Source: Bacteroidota bacterium (lineage in GTDB: Bacteria > Bacteroidota > Bacteroidia > Chitinophagales > Chitinophagaceae). Taken from it: a DNA stretch of 19,637 bases. Made by a program: the position numbers and the translations under genes. The notes under the pieces are model-generated. The model saw only the letters and a program-made list of their open reading frames with translations, made no database searches and was not told the origin of the DNA. Below are positions 1-8,151 of this stretch, piece by piece; position 1 is the stretch's first letter, and each line of letters starts with the position of its first letter. The stretch lies in NCBI GenBank assembly GCA_023433345.1, contig JAEZDA010000022.1, forward strand, positions 1 through 19,637, given 5' to 3'.

Positions 1-1016
1 GAACCGGTAACCAATCCAAGCCTCATATAACTATTAAATACGCCGGTGTCTTTCAAAGCAACGCGACCGATAGCAGAAGAGAAGAACTGTCTTCCGCTTT
101 CATCAGTCTGCACATCAATAGGATTTATTATCCGTAAAAACGGATTTGCGTTCTGCTGCGCCTTAACAGAATCGACAACGGAAGTGTCGCCTGCCTGAAC
201 ACCATTAAGATAATTCTGAAGATTGCGATCGGCATTCTGAAGTGCCTGTGCAATTTCGTCTATGCGATAAACTTCCCAAAACTGGAGATTGGCAGAAGAC
301 TGAAGGTATTGGCGAACTCTTTCAGGATCATTGAAACCTGCAAGCTCAACGTTGATCACCCCTTTGTTTTCATCAAGGTTGATGTTAGGTTGTGCAACGC
401 CGAATTTGTCGATACGTTTAACCAGTATCTGGTGTGTTTGCTTAATGGCGCCGTTTGCAACGGTCTTCAATTTAGAAACCACCTGGTTATCATTATCGCC
501 GATCTTAACTTCTTTACCGGGGCCGGCAAATAAGGACGATAGTTTCCCTGCGCCATTTTGCTGAACAAAAGCTGCGGAGAAAAGATCGATATAATTTGAT
601 TCGCTGTTTGCTTTTTGAGCCGTTGCAGTTTGCAAGGCCTTTATAAGCGCGGGGTCTTTTGAATTATTGCTTAGCGATTTGAGTAAGCCTTCAAGACTCA
701 CATCCATCGTTACACTCATACCGCCCTGGAGGTCAAGGCCCAGGTTGAGTTCGTTTTCCTTTACCTTTTTGTAAGAAGTGCCAAAGAAAATCTCTTTGTC
801 GCTCGTTGAATCAAGGATGTGACGGGTGGTTTGTTTAATCAGGGCCTCTCTGTCTTCAGGAGAAAGGTCGCCGGGATGCTGGTTTTTAACGATGCGCTCG
901 GCCTGCGCTTTCACTTTTCCTTCATAGTTGCGAACCACCCAGGTGTAAGACAATTCCCAAACGGAAATAATGATCAGGGCGATGGTAAAAAACCATACTA
1001 ATCCTTTAAGCTTCAT
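1..1016 (-). CDS. secD: Protein translocase subunit SecD (possibly SecDF fusion), N-terminal part, truncated by window edge
   Basis: This is the N-terminal 338 or so codons of the SecD subunit of the Sec translocon accessory complex, an inner-membrane protein that uses proton motive force to help exported proteins finish crossing the membrane. The start at 1016 gives MKLKGLVWFFTIALIII, a first transmembrane helix. An ATG four bases further upstream runs into a stop after four codons. About 90 residues in lies LGLDLQGGM, the hallmark SecD motif at the start of the first periplasmic domain. The remainder is the periplasmic domain, including the stretch LVKRIDKFGVAQPNI. In Bacteroidota SecD and SecF are usually one fused protein of about 1000 residues, but the C-terminal part lies outside the window, so the fusion cannot be confirmed. 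A perfect TAnnTTTG box lies 44 bp upstream. yajC, encoding a partner of SecDF, is about 3 kb away in another operon. Confidence 0.95.
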   Translation of the reverse strand, partial: MKLKGLVWFFTIALIIISVWELSYTWVVRNYEGKVKAQAERIVKNQHPGDLSPEDREALIKQTTRHILDSTSDKEIFFGTSYKKVKENELNLGLDLQGGMSVTMDVSLEGLLKSLSNNSKDPALIKALQTATAQKANSESNYIDLFSAAFVQQNGAGKLSSLFAGPGKEVKIGDNDNQVVSKLKTVANGAIKQTHQILVKRIDKFGVAQPNINLDENKGVINVELAGFNDPERVRQYLQSSANLQFWEVYRIDEIAQALQNADRNLQNYLNGVQAGDTSVVDSVKAQQNANPFLRIINPIDVQTDESGRQFFSSAIGRVALKDTGVFNSYMRLGLVTG

Positions 1017-1313
1017 ACATGAACTTTTCTACAGTTGTCAATTTTTTATAAACAGTGTGCAAAGATAAGGGGAAATAGATATTGTTAAAATGAGATTTTA
1101 AGTGTGGGGAGAACTCGTCAAACACGCTGCTAATAACGATTTGCGCTTCCTGTATACCATCGCGCAAAGGGTAGTGGTTAGCCTTTTTTGAGCGATCGAT
1201 GCCTAAAATAGATGCCGATTTAATCCGTTTTAATATTTTTCTAACTCTTTTCGGTGCAGAACTTGCCCTTCGCCGGCTCCAATTATCCTTTCAAATTCAA
1301 AAATTTCTACAGA
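1017..1313. other. Divergent intergenic region between secD and the M23 peptidase gene
   Basis: About 300 bp with no supported gene. It holds the secD -7 box at 1060-1067. On the plus strand the best promoter candidate for the peptidase is TATTTTTC at 1234-1241, one base off consensus. Short open frames here have no recognisable content. No RNA gene or repeat was seen. Confidence 0.5.
1060..1067 (-). promoter_or_regulatory. Candidate -7 promoter box for secD
   Basis: The minus strand reads TATCTTTG, an exact match to the Bacteroidota -7 consensus TAnnTTTG, 44 bp before the secD ATG. No clear -33 TTG was found at the usual distance, so the call rests on the -7 box and its position. Confidence 0.5.
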
Positions 1314-2162
1314 ATGAAAAACCTCTTTCTATTTCTCCTCCTTTTTTTTACAGGAGTGGCGGCCTCTGCGAACACTTTAAACTCACCTATTAATAAAGAA
1401 GACCTGGTTTTTCCTGTTGCAGGCAACAGCTCCAATGTGGGGAGTTTCTGGGGCGCCGTGCGGGAAGGCGGAAAACGCAAACATGAGGGCATTGATATTT
1501 TCGCAAAGAAAGGTACTCCGGTTGTCGCCATTGCAGACGGCAAAATAACTCAGGTTACCACCATGCCAAAAGGTGGAAAGGTAGTTTGGCTGCGATGTGA
1601 TGACCGTGCCTGGGATGTATATTACGCCCATCTGGATAAGCAACTGGTTAGGGTTGGCCAAAGCGTTAAAAAAGGGCAAGCCCTGGGTACCGTCGGCAAC
1701 ACCGGGAATGCACGCACTACTCCAGCCCATCTTCATTTTGGGATCTACACTCATAAAGGCGCCGTGGACCCATATCCTTATGTAAAAAATCTTCAGAAGA
1801 TCACTGATCCCTGGAAAGAAAGGATTGATGAGGATGTTTTGCTCGCCACTAATGAAAATGCAAAAAGGGTTGGAAAAGCAACTTCGAAATCTCCAAATAA
1901 CAAGGCCGTAACATTTCCTCAGAAATACATTTGGAAAACAATCGACTTTGCATCTGACCCATCGTCAGAATATTATATTACCACGCGCGCTAATGTTGTA
2001 AAGGTGAACAAAGGCGCATACGAGGTGATCGGAAAAATGCAGAGGAACCGCGACGCAAATTATCCGTACAGTCTTCAGCTTGCCAATAGTGAATCTATGT
2101 ACCTTGAAAGATCGGGCAGACTATTAACCACGGATGGGAAAGAAGTAGGCAAAGTGCTTTAA
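1314..2162 (+). CDS. Exported M23-family metallopeptidase (LytM-type murein endopeptidase)
   Basis: A zinc metallopeptidase of the M23/LytM family, expected to cut peptide cross-links in peptidoglycan or to act as a degenerate activator of amidases in the periplasm. I chose the ATG at 1314 over one at 1254 because it begins directly with a signal peptide (MKNLFLFLLL followed by FFTGVAASA). The longer form would add 20 residues in front of it. The 282-residue protein carries the complete metal-site set: H57 and D61 in HEGID, H106 in YYAHLD, and the HLH motif at 139-141. The enzyme is therefore probably active. After the catalytic domain (about residues 30-160) comes a linker rich in K, N and S. 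A C-terminal domain of about 70 residues, perhaps SH3-like, follows. It converges with the aminotransferase gene, with only 7 bp between the stops. Confidence 0.93.
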   Translation: MKNLFLFLLLFFTGVAASANTLNSPINKEDLVFPVAGNSSNVGSFWGAVREGGKRKHEGIDIFAKKGTPVVAIADGKITQVTTMPKGGKVVWLRCDDRAWDVYYAHLDKQLVRVGQSVKKGQALGTVGNTGNARTTPAHLHFGIYTHKGAVDPYPYVKNLQKITDPWKERIDEDVLLATNENAKRVGKATSKSPNNKAVTFPQKYIWKTIDFASDPSSEYYITTRANVVKVNKGAYEVIGKMQRNRDANYPYSLQLANSESMYLERSGRLLTTDGKEVGKVL

Positions 2163-2169
2163 AACGGTC

Positions 2170-3363
2170 CTATTCCAATGCCGCAAGCGCTTTTTTGATC
2201 TTGGTAAACCCTTCTTCAAGTTTTTTCATACTGTTTGCGAAAGACATACGAATACAAGCAGGTTCGCCGAAGGCAGCACCGGTTACAACACTTACGTGAG
2301 CATCATTAAGAAGATACATGCAGAGATCATCGGCATTATTGATGGACTCGCCTGAAGGTGTTTTCTTCCCGAAGTATGCGTGCACGTCTGGAAAAACATA
2401 AAAGGCGGCCGGAGGAACGGAAACTTTAATGTTGGGAATTTCACTGAGCCATTGCATCACTTTGTCCCGGCGTTCACGAAACTGCTTAACCATATCATGC
2501 GTCGGTTTCAGGTTTCCGGTTAGCGCTTCAATGGCTGCCCTCTGAGTAATTGCGTTTGTGCCACTGGTGAACTGTCCCTGTATCTTATCACATGCTTTTG
2601 CAATTTCAAGTGGAGCCGCCATGTAACCGAGCCGCCAGCCAGTCATGGCAAAACCCTTACTTAATCCGTTTATAATTATCACGCGATCTTTTAAAAATGG
2701 AAACGACGCGATGCTTTCATGACGGCCGGTAAAATTGATGTGCTCGTAAATTTCATCACTCATTATATAGATATGAGGATACTTTTTAAAGACTTCTGCA
2801 AGTGCCGCCAGTTCTTCTTTCGAATACAGCGCGCCTGTAGGGTTGCAGGGAGATGAGAACATGAACAGTTTTGTTTGCGGGCTTATGTTCTGTTCAAGTT
2901 CTTCGGGCGTTATTTTGAAACCATTCTCAATGCTGGTTCTTACCAACTTCACATTTCCTCCCGCAAGTTTTACAATTTCTGAATAGGTCACCCAGTAAGG
3001 TGTTGGAATGATCACCTCATCATCTCTATCAACAAGTGCAAGTACCATGTTTGCAATGCACTGTTTTGCCCCTGTGCTCACCACGATTTGCTCCGGCGTG
3101 TAGTCGAGACCGTTATCGCGGTTAAATTTAGTGCACACGGCTTTCCTCAGATCAAAAAAGCCGGACACAGGAGTGTAGTGGCTGTAATTATCATCTATTG
3201 CTTTTTTTGCTGCCTCCTTAATGTGCTCTGGCGTATCGAAGTCAGGTTCACCAAGGCTTAAGTCTGTTATATCAAAACCTTTTTCGCGCAAGGCACGGCC
3301 AAGTTTGGCCATTTTAAGAGTTTCAGGCTCATTAAACCTTTGTAACAGGGATGATAATTTCAT
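2170..3363 (-). CDS. Class I PLP-dependent aminotransferase (aspartate aminotransferase-like)
   Basis: A fold-type I aminotransferase of subgroup I-gamma, the AspB type common outside enterobacteria. It is expected to exchange the amino group between aspartate (or a related amino acid) and 2-oxoglutarate in the cytoplasm. The 397 residues are full length. The active-site set is visible: N174 in SPCNPTG, D203 and Y206 in MSDEIYEH, the Schiff-base lysine K236 in GLSKGFAMTGWRLGY, and the carboxylate-binding R372 in CIRMSF. The substrate cannot be fixed from these residues, since prephenate/glutamate and alanine variants look similar. It is the last gene of the nusB operon, 10 bp after coaE. Its own start ATG at 3363 needs no correction. 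Confidence 0.93.
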   Translation of the reverse strand: MKLSSLLQRFNEPETLKMAKLGRALREKGFDITDLSLGEPDFDTPEHIKEAAKKAIDDNYSHYTPVSGFFDLRKAVCTKFNRDNGLDYTPEQIVVSTGAKQCIANMVLALVDRDDEVIIPTPYWVTYSEIVKLAGGNVKLVRTSIENGFKITPEELEQNISPQTKLFMFSSPCNPTGALYSKEELAALAEVFKKYPHIYIMSDEIYEHINFTGRHESIASFPFLKDRVIIINGLSKGFAMTGWRLGYMAAPLEIAKACDKIQGQFTSGTNAITQRAAIEALTGNLKPTHDMVKQFRERRDKVMQWLSEIPNIKVSVPPAAFYVFPDVHAYFGKKTPSGESINNADDLCMYLLNDAHVSVVTGAAFGEPACIRMSFANSMKKLEEGFTKIKKALAALE

Positions 3364-3373
3364 GCTAAGAGTT

Positions 3374-3967
3374 TTATCCTTTCTTACTGTTATTTAAAAA
3401 ACGTTCGTGCAACCGAAGCACCTGTGGAATCAGCAAATGTTTTTCATCATTTAAAATGATCGCATCACATAATTTCAGCTTTTCGTCTTCCGGCATTTGC
3501 CTGTTCATCCTGGCCTTTATCTCCTCATCTGAAATGCGATCCCTTTTTCTTATCCGCGCCAGTCTCAACTGCAGAGGGCTTTTTACGCCGATCACAAAAT
3601 CAAGCGAAAGGTTCGAACCGCTCTCAAAAATCAGTGCAGCTTCTTTTATTGCGTATGGAAATTGGCGCGAAGCCATCCACTGTGAACTATCGCGTATGGT
3701 GGCAGGATGAACTACGGCATTCAGTTTTGAAAGCAATTCCGGATCGCTAAAAACCTGTGATGCGAGCCATGCCCTGTTGAGAATACCTCCATCATAAAGC
3801 TTCTCGCCGAAAATATTCTTCAATTCCTCCCTTATGCCGGCATCATCGCTCATAAGTCGCTTCGCCGCTGCATCAGCATCGTACACAGGCGCACCTATCA
3901 CAGAGAAAATCTTTGTAACAGTTGATTTTCCGCTTCCTATTCCGCCAGTGATACCAACGCGAAGCAT
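3374..3967 (-). CDS. coaE: Dephospho-CoA kinase
   Basis: The enzyme phosphorylates the 3'-hydroxyl of dephospho-CoA with ATP, the last step of coenzyme A synthesis, in the cytoplasm. The protein opens with MLRVGITGGIGSGKST, whose P-loop GGIGSGKST occupies residues 8-16. Typical CoaE stretches follow: VYDADAAAKRL, in which the aspartate contacts the substrate, VVHPATI, and the LID-region arginines in RLARIRKRD. The length of 197 residues is normal. The gene lies 28 bp after yajC and 10 bp before the aminotransferase gene on the same strand, so it is almost certainly co-transcribed with them. Confidence 0.96.
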   Translation of the reverse strand: MLRVGITGGIGSGKSTVTKIFSVIGAPVYDADAAAKRLMSDDAGIREELKNIFGEKLYDGGILNRAWLASQVFSDPELLSKLNAVVHPATIRDSSQWMASRQFPYAIKEAALIFESGSNLSLDFVIGVKSPLQLRLARIRKRDRISDEEIKARMNRQMPEDEKLKLCDAIILNDEKHLLIPQVLRLHERFLNNSKKG

Positions 3968-3995
3968 AATGCTGAATTATTACAGACTCCGCTTA

Positions 3996-4331
3996 TTATT
4001 TGGTGTCTGCAGTTTTGTTGATGTTATTGCTCCACTCAAGGCTGATTGCACTTTTCTCAATTTTTATATAGCTGCCGGGGCTTGTTTCCAGCAACACTGT
4101 GCCATCATCATTCACCTTATTAATGGTGCCGTGAATACCGGCAATTGTCACTATCTTATCGCCCTTCTGCATATTATTTACAAACTGCTTTTGCTGTTTC
4201 GCTTTTTTTGCCTGCGGACGTATCATGAACATCCAGAAAACAAGGATCATTAATCCCATCATGATAAGCGTGCTGGTGCTACCACCTTTTCCCTGCGGAT
4301 CCATCATCAAAAAAACATTCAATACTTGCAT
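3996..4331 (-). CDS. yajC: Preprotein translocase accessory subunit YajC
   Basis: A small single-pass inner-membrane protein that associates with SecDF and the SecYEG translocon. The 111-residue protein has one hydrophobic segment (about residues 20-37) followed by IRPQAKKAKQQKQF, the family signature of a helix ending in RPQ and a basic tail. A small cytoplasmic beta domain (KGDKIVTIAGIHGTI, then VLLETSPGSYIKIEKSAI) completes it. The start at 4331 puts eleven residues ahead of the DPQGKGG segment; M9 or M10 could also serve. It sits 28 bp after the DUF1573 gene and 28 bp before coaE in the nusB operon. Its partner SecD is encoded elsewhere in this window. Confidence 0.95.
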   Translation of the reverse strand: MQVLNVFLMMDPQGKGGSTSTLIMMGLMILVFWMFMIRPQAKKAKQQKQFVNNMQKGDKIVTIAGIHGTINKVNDDGTVLLETSPGSYIKIEKSAISLEWSNNINKTADTK

Positions 4332-4359
4332 CTTTATCGTTTTTATTTATTTACAAAAT

Positions 4360-4791
4360 TTATTTCTCTTTTTCCTCCACTAATCCTTTAAGCACCAGGT
4401 CAGGGAAAGCAGGAGAGGTGTTTGCAAGAACGTGCACACTCTTACTGGTTTGTCCTGGCCGGCGGTCACTGTTAAACTTAACCTTTATAAACCCCATCTC
4501 TCCCGGCATCACAGGCTTCTCCGGCTTTTCGGGAACAGTACAACCGCAACTTGCATTTGCATTGGTAACTATCAATGGTTTGTTTCCCGTATTCTTAAAA
4601 CGGAAACTGAATTCAACAATTTCACCTTCTTTAATAGTTCCGAAGTTGTGAACGGAATCTACTAATGCAACCGTGGTAGTGGCGAGAGAATCCTGCACCA
4701 TATTCGTTTCAACCTGTTTGTTTTTTGCGTCTCTTCCGCTGCAGGAATATAATAAAAGAGCGGTTGCCGGTAAGAAGATGTACTTAAGCAT
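4360..4791 (-). CDS. DUF1573 family lipoprotein
   Basis: A 143-residue lipoprotein of a family widespread in Bacteroidota, with an immunoglobulin-like fold and no settled biochemical role. The signal peptide ends in a lipobox (LLYS before C17), so the mature protein should be lipid-anchored. The DUF1573 core is clear: HNFGTIKEGEIVEFSFRFKN, then GNKPLIVTNANASCGCTVP with its conserved CGC, PGEMGFIKVKFNS, and a GQTSKSVHVLAN strand. It is the second gene of the nusB operon, 18 bp after nusB and 28 bp before yajC. Linkage to yajC hints at an envelope role, but that is inference. Confidence 0.92.
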   Translation of the reverse strand: MLKYIFLPATALLLYSCSGRDAKNKQVETNMVQDSLATTTVALVDSVHNFGTIKEGEIVEFSFRFKNTGNKPLIVTNANASCGCTVPEKPEKPVMPGEMGFIKVKFNSDRRPGQTSKSVHVLANTSPAFPDLVLKGLVEEKEK

Positions 4792-4809
4792 ATGATTATT
4801 GAGAAGATG

Positions 4810-5742
4810 TTAGAGCGTGCTGTTTTTATAATTGCGTTTCTCGATCTTTCCCTGTGAAGTGAGTTCTTTATGGATGTTGTCCAGCAGACCGTTTACGAAT
4901 TGTCCGCTTTGCTCCGTGCTGTATGCTTTTGCCAGATCGATGTATTCATTTATAGTAACCCGTGTAGGAATGGTTTCAAAGTATAGAAACTCGCAAACAC
5001 CCATTTGCAGGAGAACAAGGTCAAGAGAAGCGATCCTTTCCGCATCCCAGTTTTTAAGTTTAGGTTTGATGAGTTCGAGCGTATACTCTGATTTGTCGAG
5101 AACGGTTTGCAATAGCTTTTTGGCAAAATCCATTTTCTCACCGCTGATGATCTCTGAAAATGGAGTACCGACCGGTTTATTAAGAAAATTGAGCACCAGT
5201 GCATGCATCATTTCAGCATCATCATCCCAATTAATGAAATTTTCTTCAACATGACTGATGAAGTTTTCGTCAGGAAGCATCAGCTCGTTGAAAATATATT
5301 CGAGGATCTTTCTTTCAGATTTTTTTTCGCGGGAAGGGAGTTCAATATAATCCTGATACTCCGGCCGTGCTACGAGTTCAGAATATACTCTGCGAAGAAG
5401 TTCACGATCCAGCATATCACTAAGACCCATACTCTCAACAGCAGCTTCGAACGATTCATTTTCCACGATCTTCCACACAAGTTCATTTCCTGAGATACGC
5501 GTATTCACAGAAAGATCTTTGGCCGTTGGAAGATGCTTTCCGGCCTTCCTGGCGGCGTCCTTTTCCGCATACCTGGCCACTTCAGTAATAAAGTAGATGA
5601 GAAAAGTGAACAGTTTCCGGCTCTGGTCCATCTTCTTTATAAGCATACGCTCCGGCTCGCCGGGTTTCATCCCATCCTTTATTGAGTCCAACGCATATAG
5701 TGTCTGCATCACCTTCACTCTTATATTTCTTCTGCTCAGCAT
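4810..5742 (-). CDS. nusB: Transcription antitermination factor NusB, long Bacteroidota form
   Basis: NusB binds boxA RNA with ribosomal protein S10 (NusE) to prevent early termination of rRNA transcription. The C-terminal third is the recognisable NusB fold: FAKKLLQTVLDKSEYTLELI, then LKNWDAERIASLDLVLLQMG, TIPTRVTINEYIDLAKAYS and GQFVNGLLDNIHKEL. At 310 residues it is about twice the length of E. coli NusB (139). The N-terminal part also starts NusB-like (MLSRRNIRVKVMQTLYALDS), and the extra length lies in the middle, a layout I know from Bacteroidota homologues. The first gene of a five-gene operon, it has a perfect -7 box 27 bp before the ATG and diverges from groES. Confidence 0.93.
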   Translation of the reverse strand: MLSRRNIRVKVMQTLYALDSIKDGMKPGEPERMLIKKMDQSRKLFTFLIYFITEVARYAEKDAARKAGKHLPTAKDLSVNTRISGNELVWKIVENESFEAAVESMGLSDMLDRELLRRVYSELVARPEYQDYIELPSREKKSERKILEYIFNELMLPDENFISHVEENFINWDDDAEMMHALVLNFLNKPVGTPFSEIISGEKMDFAKKLLQTVLDKSEYTLELIKPKLKNWDAERIASLDLVLLQMGVCEFLYFETIPTRVTINEYIDLAKAYSTEQSGQFVNGLLDNIHKELTSQGKIEKRNYKNSTL

Positions 5743-5769
5743 ATCCGTGAACCTTTATTTTTCAGGTGG

Positions 5770-5777
5770 CAAAAGTA
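5770..5777 (-). promoter_or_regulatory. Candidate -7 promoter box for the nusB operon
   Basis: The minus strand reads TACTTTTG, an exact TAnnTTTG match, 27 bp before the nusB ATG. It probably drives nusB, the DUF1573 gene, yajC, coaE and the aminotransferase gene. The same eight bases form the groES box on the other strand. Confidence 0.55.
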
Positions 5778-5852
5778 ACACATCTGCCCCTAAGGCGGCT
5801 GATTTTGAGCGGAAATATCCGATTCGTGAAAAAATGACGGGTTCGAAAAATA

Positions 5853-5883
5853 AAACCTGACAAGCCGTTTCAGAAACCTGACA
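5853..5883 (+). promoter_or_regulatory. Direct repeat AAACCTGACA x2, candidate operator upstream of groES
   Basis: AAACCTGACA occurs exactly at 5853-5862 and 5874-5883, a 21-bp step equal to two helical turns. The second copy ends 36 bp before the groES -7 box, so it abuts the expected -33 region. The geometry fits two protomers of a regulator binding one DNA face. Its identity and whether it is functional are inference. Confidence 0.4.
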
Positions 5884-5919
5884 TCTAAACATTAAACCGG
5901 CCTTGGTATAAAATTCGCC

Positions 5920-5927
5920 TACTTTTG
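5920..5927 (+). promoter_or_regulatory. Candidate -7 promoter box for groES-groEL
   Basis: TACTTTTG matches TAnnTTTG exactly and lies 50 bp before the groES ATG. A TTG at 5903-5905 is nearer than the usual -33 spacing, so the upstream element is not convincing. Confidence 0.5.
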
Positions 5928-5977
5928 CGTACCCAAAAAAATGGGCTTCATTTTTAACTCAACCAAATACCAGACTT

Positions 5978-6277
5978 ATGGCTAAAACTTCAAACGTTTC
6001 CAAAAAAGTGAACGTTACGCCGCTTCACGACAGGGTAATTGTTATGCCTGCACCGGCCGAAGAAAAAACTGCAGGTGGAATTATCATTCCTGATACTGCT
6101 AAAGAAAAACCTCAAAGAGGCACTGTTGTGGCTGCGGGGCCCGGCAAAAAAGATGAGCCTGTTACAGTGAAAGCGGGCGACACCGTATTATATGGTAAAT
6201 ATGCGGGAACCGAAATTACCATTGAAGGAAACGATTATCTTATCATGCGTGAAAGCGATATCGTTGCTATCGTGTAA
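5978..6277 (+). CDS. groES: Co-chaperonin GroES
   Basis: The heptameric lid of the GroEL folding chamber in the cytoplasm. The 99-residue sequence contains the usual elements: VTPLHDRVIVMPAPAEEKT, the mobile loop with the hydrophobic tripeptide in GGIIIPDTAKEKPQRG, VVAAGPGK, and the C-terminal DYLIMRESDIVAIV. An eight-residue N-terminal stretch (AKTSNVSKK) precedes the core and is slightly longer than in E. coli. The gene is the first of the groES-groEL pair, with 77 bp between them. It is preceded by a TAnnTTTG box and a 10-bp direct repeat. Confidence 0.98.
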   Translation: MAKTSNVSKKVNVTPLHDRVIVMPAPAEEKTAGGIIIPDTAKEKPQRGTVVAAGPGKKDEPVTVKAGDTVLYGKYAGTEITIEGNDYLIMRESDIVAIV

Positions 6278-6287
6278 AAACACTTAT

Positions 6288-6309
6288 GCCTTACCGTTAT
6301 ATATAAGGC
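6288..6309 (+). other. Small inverted repeat in the groES-groEL gap
   Basis: GCCTTA at 6288-6293 pairs with TAAGGC at 6304-6309 around a 10-base AT-rich loop, 11 bp after the groES stop. It is too weak and lacks a T-run for a terminator. It may protect or tune the groEL part of the message, but it may also be chance. Confidence 0.3.
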
Positions 6310-6354
6310 GATACTTAAAGCACTAATTCATCATTAAATAAACAAGCAAAACAA

Positions 6355-7992
6355 ATGTCAAAACTTATATACTTCGACGTTGAAGCACGGAATAAAATGA
6401 AGAAGGGTGTAGACACACTGGCTAATGCCGTGAAAGTTACCCTCGGCCCAAAAGGGCGCAACGTGGTGATCGATAAAAAATTCGGTGCACCGCAGGTTAC
6501 CAAAGACGGAGTAACAGTTGCAAAAGAAATTGAACTGGAAGATCCGATTGAAAATATGGGTGCGCAAATGGTAAAAGAAGTTGCTTCAAAAACTGCAGAC
6601 ATTGCAGGAGACGGAACAACAACAGCAACCGTGCTTGCACAAAGCATCATTGCAGAAGGGCTTAAAATGGTTGCAGCAGGTGCCAACCCGATGGATCTGA
6701 AACGTGGTATCGACAAGGCGGTAAGTCTTGTTGTTGAAAATCTTCGTTCACAAAGCCAGACCGTTGGTAACGATAGCAAAAAAATTCAGCAGGTTGCCAC
6801 GATCTCTGCAAACAATGATGAAACCATCGGAAAACTTATCGCCGAAGCTTTTGCAAAAGTTGGAAAAGAAGGCGTGATAACCGTTGAAGAAGCAAAAGGA
6901 ACTGATACAACAGTGGATATCGTTGAAGGTATGCAATTCGATCGCGGTTACATCAGCCCATACTTTGTAACCAACAGCGAAAAGATGCAGGTTGAACTAC
7001 AGAATCCTTACATCCTGATCTTCGACAAGAAGATCTCTGCGATGAAGGATATTCTTCACATTCTTGAAAAGGTTGCTCAGAGCGGTCGCCCCTTATTGAT
7101 CATCTCTGAAGACCTGGAAGGTGAAGCGCTTGCAACACTTGTGGTAAATAAACTCCGCGGAACGTTGAAGGTGGCTGCTGTAAAGGCTCCCGGCTTTGGT
7201 GATCGCAGGAAAGAAATGCTTACCGACATCGCCATATTGACCGGCGGTGAAGTGATCAGCGAAGAGCTCGGAAACAAACTGGAAGGCGTTGAGCTGAAAG
7301 TTTTAGGCCAGGCTTCATCTGTAACAATTGATAAAGACAACACGACTGTTGTTGGCGGAAAAGGAGAAAAGAGCGCAATTAAAGGGCGCGTAAATCAAAT
7401 TAAGGCGCAGGTTGAGAATACTACTTCAGATTACGACAAAGAAAAATTGCAGGAACGTCTTGCAAAACTTGCCGGCGGCGTTGCCGTATTATACGTGGGT
7501 GCTGCAACCGAGGTTGAGATGAAGGAAAAGAAAGACCGCGTTGACGATGCACTTCACGCAACACGTGCAGCTGTTGAGGAAGGAATCGTACCAGGGGGTG
7601 GTGTTGCATACATTCGCTCGGTAATGAGCCTTGATGCGAAAGTAAAAGGACAGATCGAAGACGAACAAACAGGTATGGCTATAGTTCGCCGTGCACTTGA
7701 AGAGCCTATCCGCACACTTACTTCAAATGCGGGTATTGATGGCAGCATTGTGATCCAAAAAATTAAGGAAGGCAAAGGCGATTTTGGATTCAACGCACGC
7801 ACAGAGCAATATGAAAACTTGTTCAAGGCAGGCGTGATAGACCCGACCAAGGTTAGTCGTGTTGCTCTTGAAAATGCCGCTTCAATTGCAGGTATGCTGC
7901 TTACAACAGAGTGCGTTGTTGCAGACAAACCGAAAAAAGAAGAGCCACACATGCATGGCGGTGCGCCTGATATGGGTGGAATGGGATATTAA
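6355..7992 (+). CDS. groEL: Chaperonin GroEL (60 kDa, Hsp60)
   Basis: The ATP-driven double-ring chaperonin that folds newly made and stress-damaged proteins in the cytoplasm. The 545 residues are full length. The nucleotide-binding elements are intact: VTLGPKGRNVVIDKKFG near the N-terminus, GDGTTTATVLAQSII at about 86-100, and DDALHATRAAVEEGIVPGGG with the catalytic aspartate region. The C-terminus ends in a methionine- and glycine-rich tail (MHGGAPDMGGMGY), shorter than the E. coli GGM repeat but of the same type. It follows groES and is closed by a strong intrinsic terminator 24 bp after the stop. Confidence 0.99.
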   Translation: MSKLIYFDVEARNKMKKGVDTLANAVKVTLGPKGRNVVIDKKFGAPQVTKDGVTVAKEIELEDPIENMGAQMVKEVASKTADIAGDGTTTATVLAQSIIAEGLKMVAAGANPMDLKRGIDKAVSLVVENLRSQSQTVGNDSKKIQQVATISANNDETIGKLIAEAFAKVGKEGVITVEEAKGTDTTVDIVEGMQFDRGYISPYFVTNSEKMQVELQNPYILIFDKKISAMKDILHILEKVAQSGRPLLIISEDLEGEALATLVVNKLRGTLKVAAVKAPGFGDRRKEMLTDIAILTGGEVISEELGNKLEGVELKVLGQASSVTIDKDNTTVVGGKGEKSAIKGRVNQIKAQVENTTSDYDKEKLQERLAKLAGGVAVLYVGAATEVEMKEKKDRVDDALHATRAAVEEGIVPGGGVAYIRSVMSLDAKVKGQIEDEQTGMAIVRRALEEPIRTLTSNAGIDGSIVIQKIKEGKGDFGFNARTEQYENLFKAGVIDPTKVSRVALENAASIAGMLLTTECVVADKPKKEEPHMHGGAPDMGGMGY

Positions 7993-8016
7993 TGGTTTTA
8001 ATTTTTTTATAATGAG

Positions 8017-8041
8017 AGCCCCTGGAAAGCCGGGGGCTTTT
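8017..8041 (+). terminator. Rho-independent terminator of groES-groEL
   Basis: AGCCCCTGG at 8017-8025 pairs with CCGGGGGCT at 8030-8038 (nine pairs, one G-T) around the four-base loop AAAG, and is followed by TTTT. It lies 24 bp after the groEL stop. Confidence 0.9.
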
Positions 8042-8126
8042 CTATTTTATAATTTTTCTTTTTTGAGTTTGTTTCATTTTCCCATTTTCGGACTGAAGTA
8101 CCTTCTCAAACCTTAAAGAAAAAATG

Positions 8127-8134
8127 CATCTTTG
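8127..8134 (+). promoter_or_regulatory. Possible -7 box for the small TonB-C-like gene
   Basis: CATCTTTG is one base from TAnnTTTG and ends 17 bp before the ATG at 8152. A groEL terminator stands upstream, so the gene needs its own promoter. The sequence match alone is weak. Confidence 0.35.
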
Positions 8135-8151
8135 CCCACCAATTATTATTT

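Larger units (their letters stand above)
5743..5977. other. Divergent regulatory region between nusB and groES
   Basis: 235 bp without a gene. It carries a -7 box for each direction (5770-5777 minus, 5920-5927 plus) and a 10-bp direct repeat at 5853-5862 and 5874-5883 on the groES side. No CIRCE inverted repeat (TTAGCACTC with its partner) is present. Confidence 0.6.

Noticed and set aside
1254..1313. Longer N-terminus for the M23 peptidase
   Set aside because: It would place 20 polar or mixed residues before a normal signal peptide.
3834..4253. 139-codon plus-strand frame over coaE and yajC
   Set aside because: Antisense to two clear genes and shows no family features.
5743..5977. CIRCE operator upstream of groES
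   Set aside because: Neither arm of the CIRCE inverted repeat is found.
6315..6779. 154-codon frame antisense to groEL, with others at 6358-6567 and 7554-7952
   Set aside because: Shadows of the groEL codon pattern; the sense strand encodes an unmistakable GroEL.
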